A stretch of 64,000 bases of DNA from NCBI RefSeq assembly GCF_024166365.1, contig NC_064822.1:143846823-143910822 (forward strand), given 5' to 3'. Both the position numbers and the translations under genes were made by a program. How positions within the stretch are numbered: position 1 is the stretch's first letter; the number at the start of each line of letters is the position of its first letter. Source of the stretch: Elephas maximus indicus. Lineage: Eukaryota > Chordata > Mammalia > Proboscidea > Elephantidae. Positions 59,682 through 64,000 of this stretch are shown here, piece by piece. A model generated the notes under the pieces. That model made no database searches and was not told where the DNA came from. It saw only the letters and a list, made by a program, of their open reading frames with translations.

Positions 59682-59820
59682 TCTTGACACTGAGTCGATT
59701 TCAACTCATAGTGACCCTATAGGACAGAGGAGAACTGCTCCAAGGAGCACCTGGTGGATTCAAACTGCCAACCTTTTGGTTAGCAGCTGTAGCTCTTTAC
59801 CACTACACCACCAGGGTTTC
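59682..59820 (-). mobile_element. AfroSINE with a small internal deletion
   Basis: The reverse complement runs from CTTGACACTGAGTCGATTTC to ACACCACCAGGGTTTCG. About 11 bp (the ...CATAGAGTTT part) are missing between GAACTGCTCC and AAGGAGCACC. Confidence 0.88.
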
Positions 59821-60178
59821 GATAAGCACATACTTAGAACACATATAAATACATAAAAAAAAAGGTAAAATCATAAAATATGGAATTTCCTAAAGATAAT
59901 ACAAAAAAGAAGGATTTATATTCTTTGAGGAGAATTTTGTTCATGTATTGTTCTTTGGGCATACAATACGCACATGTTCCTACATTTGATAATCCCTGAA
60001 ATTTGCTGCTTGAAAATATTTTGCCAAATAGTTGTACTCTGATATTTTGGATAGTACCTATTTTCTATTACCTAAACATCTTTTTTTTTTTTAACATCTA
60101 TTTTTTGTTTGTTTGTTTTGATAAAATATAAATTATTCATTCTCGTTTCACTTTAATTATTCTTTGAAATGAACCTAC

Positions 60179-60354
60179 CGATGGAAACTATCCACCATTT
60201 TTAAATGGACACGGAGATCTTTTTTTGTTAGATGATCTAACATCCTTGCATCTACCAAGCATTCCATAAAGTAACTTCTGTATTGAGGTAACCCCAGACT
60301 GGGAAGCCATTCATTTCCAATCCACTCGTGGTTCATATCTCCATAAGCCAAGGT
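60179..60354 (-). CDS. PPFIA2: PPFIA2 coding exon: second SAM domain, first part
   Basis: This 176-bp exon, after CTACAG and before GTAGGT, reads [40 protein letters not shown], then [19 protein letters not shown]. It shows the standard SAM features: a W-x-x-x-x-W-L-x-x-L-G-L-x-x-Y start, then the L-D-H-L-T-x-x-D-L end-helix surface. The second SAM domain takes part in the LAR phosphatase D2 contact. It ends on two bases of a split arginine codon. Confidence 0.95.
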
Positions 60355-60536
60355 CTGTAGAAAAACCGGACACTAGAATTGTTTTATAGCAGTCAAGTTT
60401 CTTAACCAATAAAATGATATGGTAAATGGAGGCCATCACTATTATTATAACATATTTAATTAGCATGCTGTATGGGTTTTTTTTTTTGGTTTATGGAATA
60501 ATGCAGATAATATTTAACCTATAAGTACTTGATTTA

Positions 60537-60899
60537 TAGGCAGTCCTCAGATTACAAATGAGTTCCATTACTAAGTCTGTTTTTAAGTTGAATTTGTGCA
60601 CAAGTCAGAACACTTTAGGTACAGTTCATATGAAATATCAGTCAAATGTTCATCTTAGTATATAGTGTACCTTTCTATGCATAAAAATATTAAAGAAACA
60701 CTTCTAGATATACTAAAACATCACTAACATAATAATACAAAAATAATAATAATGTTTTTGTGTACCACAAAGTAACTTTCATTTGTTATTACAAACCAAT
60801 GTATGTACCTTGAATTTTTAATACAATAGGCTTTATGAGGGTTAGTTTATAATTAGGGGTTGCACATAAGTTGGATATTCTTAACCTTGGAACTGCCTG
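60537..60899. mobile_element. Non-autonomous Tigger/pogo-like DNA transposon
   Basis: About 360 bp bounded by inverted ends: left (T)AGGCAGTCCTCAGATTACA; the right end read in reverse is CAGGCAGTTCCAAGGTTA. TA dinucleotides flank it, as for the Tc1/mariner-pogo group. Internal text (AAGTTGGATATTCTTAACC, CACAAGTCAGAACACTTTAG) fits the Tigger-derived short elements I recall. No transposase frame is present. It lies in a PPFIA2 intron. Confidence 0.6.
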
Positions 60900-62315
60900 T
60901 ACTTTGGTACAATATGGAACTCTGGGTAGATTTATCAGGTTTGCTGCCCATAAAAAACTACTATGCCTATTTTGTATTCTCAAAATTAACTATATCTTAT
61001 TCAAGTATATACTTTGTTAGTAAGAAAATTATCATTAGTGTTATAGCACAAATTCTCAGCTTAAGATTTTTAATGTTGATTAAGTTTACTTAATTTTTGT
61101 CTCATTTATATTTTATTTTGTTTTAATCTGTTAGCTGACTCAAAGGTTTCCTTCTTTTCAGTTACTACAGTGCAAACCTTGATGTCAGAGAGAAACCTCT
61201 GTAAATGAAGAGAGAAAAGAGCAATGAGGTTAGAAAGACAGAATGCTGAAGCTTAATATGGACATTTTTGTTTGGTTTTGGTTTTTTGGTTATTAAAACA
61301 GGTGGCAAGAATTTCATAAATATCATTGAAAAAATCAGTCTTTTCTAGAAATCAATCAACACAGATTCTGCACTTAAATAGGATGGACATAATAAAAATC
61401 TAAGACAGATAGTCTGATCATTTAACATAACAATATGGGCTGCTCTTACCAAACACTGTTTAAAACAGTTAAAATTAAAACTAAATGCAACTATCATCCC
61501 AAAGCCATTTTTTTAAATAAAAAAGAGCCATTAAATTTAGTGTTTCCTATTTAGTTCCTTAACATACTTTAAATACATAATTATTTTAACTATAGCATAT
61601 AAGTATTTATATCACAATTTGTATTTATATCAAATGTTCCCCCCCTTTTTATGGTAAATTATGAAGAATGGTGAAAATCGTACAAAGATGAAAATCTAAT
61701 GCATCCCTAATTTACTGACTGGCTAAATAAAAGGCATAGTATAACTACAAAAATTTTATTATATTCTAAGGTTGTAGTCACTTTGAACACTTAAATTTAC
61801 TTTTGGCAACGTGCATTTATTCTTTCAAGAATCCAACAGATGGAAACGCTGAAAAAAATGCACAGCTCCCTTCCAAAGCTGTTTGTTCAAAATACAGATG
61901 CTTGGCTCATATAAATGGGAGTGACCTCTGACTGGTAATCCATGATGCTGACACAGTCCCTCCAGCTCCAATCTTGAAAATTTTTTCCATTATACCTTAA
62001 GGCGTCTGAGACTACAACTATGTCTCCTCCCTCCCTCTTTAGGTCTAAGTTGAATAATTCCTAATTAAGCACATTCAAGGGAATTTCAGAGAAATTTAAG
62101 TTCCACATCACTTTTTGATGATCATCTTCTTTGTACAATATGGTGATTTAAAAAGACATGTATGGTATTAAGTATACTGTGCACTGAAGTATACCTACTG
62201 GCTTAATCATAAGCCAAGTGCGGCTTTATATTATAAGACATGCTAGTTTTTTTACTGCTCATCCTCATAGCCTACCAGATGATATAAATTGCTATAAAGC
62301 ATATGCATTTCCTAC

Positions 62316-62345
62316 CTGGGCCCAGCTTCCTTCCTCAGATTCTTT
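62316..62345 (-). CDS. PPFIA2: PPFIA2 30-nt microexon
   Basis: On the minus strand CCACAG precedes AAAGAATCTGAGG..., and the exon ends CCCAG|GTAGGA. It encodes exactly KESEEGSWAQ. Both borders fall between codons, so skipping it would keep the frame. The same ten residues occur at this point in mammalian liprin-alpha-2. It was found only by matching the expected peptide between the flanking exons. Confidence 0.9.
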
Positions 62346-62809
62346 CTGTGGTAGCAGCAGGGAATCATTAATAAAGCAGGGAAAGATAAAATAATGTCAA
62401 ATGAATACTGTAAAATTTTTCTAGCAGAAACAAAATTGTTATAGAAAATGTTAATTAGTATGACATTATGATATACACAGATAAATACACAAATTCTTAG
62501 ATTCACACTAATCAATTCAGAAGTTCAAGGAAAACTACATAATTTTTAATTAGTTCTATTTCAAACATACACGACTTATGAGAATTTGTGATGTTGTAAA
62601 CATTTGATCTTATCATTCCCAATCTTTTCTAGTTCTTAAGTGTATGATTTCCTAAATATAAAGAACTACAATAAAATTTTCTGATCCCATATAGATATAA
62701 GCAGGAAAAAAATTATGTAAATTAAACTAATAAAGTTAAAAAGTAATATTTTCCATCTAAAATAACTTTGTGGTACTCAAATAGATTTTAACAACAGCCA
62801 TTGAAAATC

Positions 62810-62842
62810 AAAACCAAACCAAACCAAACCAAACTAAACTAC
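62810..62842. repeat. (AACCA)n pentamer array
   Basis: About five units of AACCA. It resembles the reverse of the AfroSINE GGTTT tail, but no SINE body is attached, so it is either an independent short tandem repeat or a tail relic. Confidence 0.7.
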
Positions 62843-63530
62843 ATCACCTGGCATTTTAACTTATCATAAAATTCTATATGATTAATTTTTCAAACAGGGA
62901 TAAAGTTGAAAGGATGTTATTTTTTTTAAAGCTTCTAAAAACAAAATGTATAACATGCCAACTTTGTTACTTTATATGAAACATGACTATATGTATCATA
63001 TTTTAAAAAGCAAGATTACAATCAGAGTCACCAGAAAGTTTTTAAAACAGATTCTCGGCAATACCAAATTAACTTAACACTCTTTTTTTGTTTTAATGTT
63101 TGTCAAACCCCAAAACTTGAGATGGTCAAGCACAAGTAACTAGATAATTATATTAAAGATGAGCCTTCAAAGTAGACTATTCTTTTGCAAGATTAATTTG
63201 GGTGTAATAGCATGTATTACTCATAAACACACCAATACTAAATGATGTGTGATACAAAAAATTACCAATGTTGCAAAATGCATACATAAGTTTTATTAGT
63301 TTCTTGATTATTGTCTGTCTTTTCATAAACTCATGATATTAACACAATCTAGCACAGAAATGTCAGCTGGGTAAAACAAAACTGTAATGAAGAATGTTCA
63401 TTAACATTGCATTTAACTACCTAAACACACCCCGTTACTCTGGTTTACCATAAACAAAATAGCTTTTTTTCATCTAAATGGCAGCAATATAGTTTTCTTT
63501 TTCATGTTCAACAAAGTAGTAATGACTAAC

Positions 63531-63593
63531 CGCTTTTGCTGGAGCTGCAAGATTTTCCATTTCTTCATGGGTCACCCAAACGTTGCCTGAAGG
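63531..63593 (-). CDS. PPFIA2: PPFIA2 coding exon (8th from last): SAM1-SAM2 linker
   Basis: On the minus strand CACTAG precedes 21 codons reading PSGNVWVTHEEMENLAAPAK plus A, and GTTAGT follows. This is the linker after SAM1 in liprin-alpha-2. The exon is 63 bp with both borders between codons. No further exon is recognised between it and the right edge of the window. Confidence 0.92.
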
Positions 63594-64000
63594 CTAGTGA
63601 GGAGGCCCAGAGGGAAGCAGTGGAATCCAGCGGTAAGCAGTGGTAAAGAAGAAAGGCAGCGCCACTGTAAGTTAACAGCATCACACCAACACGACAGTGC
63701 TCTTGCGTCTACAGCATGCATGAGAGAGACCGCACTGTGGTTTGCTCAGAGCTCCCTTTTTCTTCTACTTAAAAAGATTAAATAGAAACAGGTATGCTGT
63801 GAAGCTCATGTGCAGTAGATCTAAAATTATATTTCTGTGATTATCAATCAGGAAAAAGGCATGATCAAAATTTGCATTTCCAAGGCAGGCACTATTGATC
63901 CACATTCTGTAACTATGAAGAATTAATTTGCTCTGTAGAAGAACTCTTTTTTTCCTGAAAAAAATGGGATATGTACTTTGTAGTGCTATTACCAGTATTT

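Larger units (their letters stand above)
44457..64000 (-). other. PPFIA2: PPFIA2 (liprin-alpha-2) gene, 3' end (gene-level span, 5' part outside window)
   Basis: Liprin-alpha-2 is a cytoplasmic scaffold of the presynaptic active zone. Its N-terminal coiled coils bind RIM and ELKS, and its C-terminal SAM domains bind LAR-type receptor tyrosine phosphatases and CASK. Eight exons on the minus strand join in one frame to give about 276 residues, roughly the last fifth of a protein of about 1,250. They cover the second and third SAM domains and the tail. Introns are 1.2, 2.0, 2.9, 6.8, 0.85, 3.2 and 1.4 kb. All donors are GT except one GC. Liprin-alpha paralogues are similar, but the tail and linker spelling fits alpha-2, and convergence with ACSS3 supports it. 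Confidence 0.95.
46062..64000 (-). other. PPFIA2: PPFIA2 introns, unique stretches
   Basis: Outside the listed exons and repeats, 47280-49260, 49340-50180, 50370-50980, 54740-56500, 58320-59670, 60900-62310, 62350-63520 and 63600-64000 are AT-rich unique sequence. I see no exon, RNA gene or named element in them. The minus-strand frame at 55528-55782 does not resemble a known domain. Confidence 0.65.

Noticed and set aside
60355-62315. A possible extra microexon (CPVFLQ-type) between the PPFIA2 linker and SAM2 exons
   Set aside because: I recalled such an insertion in some liprin-alpha isoforms and looked for its reverse complement with splice sites, but found no convincing match by eye.
1-64000. 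CRISPR arrays, operons, prophage or plasmid features
   Set aside because: None present; spliced vertebrate genes and SINE/LINE content exclude a prokaryotic source.

Overview
This is vertebrate nuclear DNA, not microbial: AT-rich, intron-rich and full of interspersed repeats. The commonest repeat is a tRNA-derived SINE that starts near GGAAACCCTGGTGGC and ends near GAGTCGGAATCGACTCGACGGCA plus a GGTTT-rich tail. It is accompanied by RTE-type LINEs ending ...GGCACCTAACAACAACAA. I recognise the pair as AfroSINE and its RTE partner, which place the genome in Afrotheria, most likely an elephant or close relative (Paenungulata). The clade call is strong; the species is inference.

Two host genes are present, converging tail to tail. 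From the left edge to about 36.9 kb, on the + strand, are the last seven coding exons of ACSS3 (mitochondrial short-chain, propionate-preferring acyl-CoA synthetase): 1461-1556, 5264-5327, 20574-20655, 22959-23081, 35206-35305, 35390-35565 and 36826-36894. Together they give about 236 residues in one continuous frame, including the C-terminal AMP-binding lid and its catalytic lysine motif. From the right edge back to 44457, on the - strand, are the last eight coding exons of PPFIA2 (liprin-alpha-2, presynaptic active-zone scaffold): 63531-63593, 62316-62345, 60179-60354, 57175-57272, 50190-50365, 49270-49338, 45902-46061 and 44457-44515. They give about 276 residues covering the last two SAM domains and the C-terminal PDZ ligand. 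The two stop codons lie 7.6 kb apart. Human chromosome 12q21 has the same convergent arrangement.

The rest is introns and the intergenic gap. I count about 31 AfroSINE copies or fragments, four RTE insertions, five L1 pieces (mostly 3' UTRs of an afrotherian-type L1), L2 and MIR relics, one MLT1-like solo LTR, one Tigger-like DNA element and several microsatellites. Many insertions keep readable target-site duplications (TSDs).

I found no undescribed gene system. The most interesting structures are retrotransposition footprints. Two RTE copies carry textbook 5' inversions (twin priming); one of them looks full length with almost nothing lost, and the other sits inside a third RTE copy. Two ultra-short SINE-tail insertions (about 28 and 42 bp) keep 11-bp TSDs. 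PPFIA2 has one GC-AG intron and a 30-nt microexon, and ACSS3 has an 84-nt intron among multi-kilobase ones. None of the longer open reading frames outside the exons looks like a host gene; those above 120 residues are RTE or L1 remnants or chance frames.
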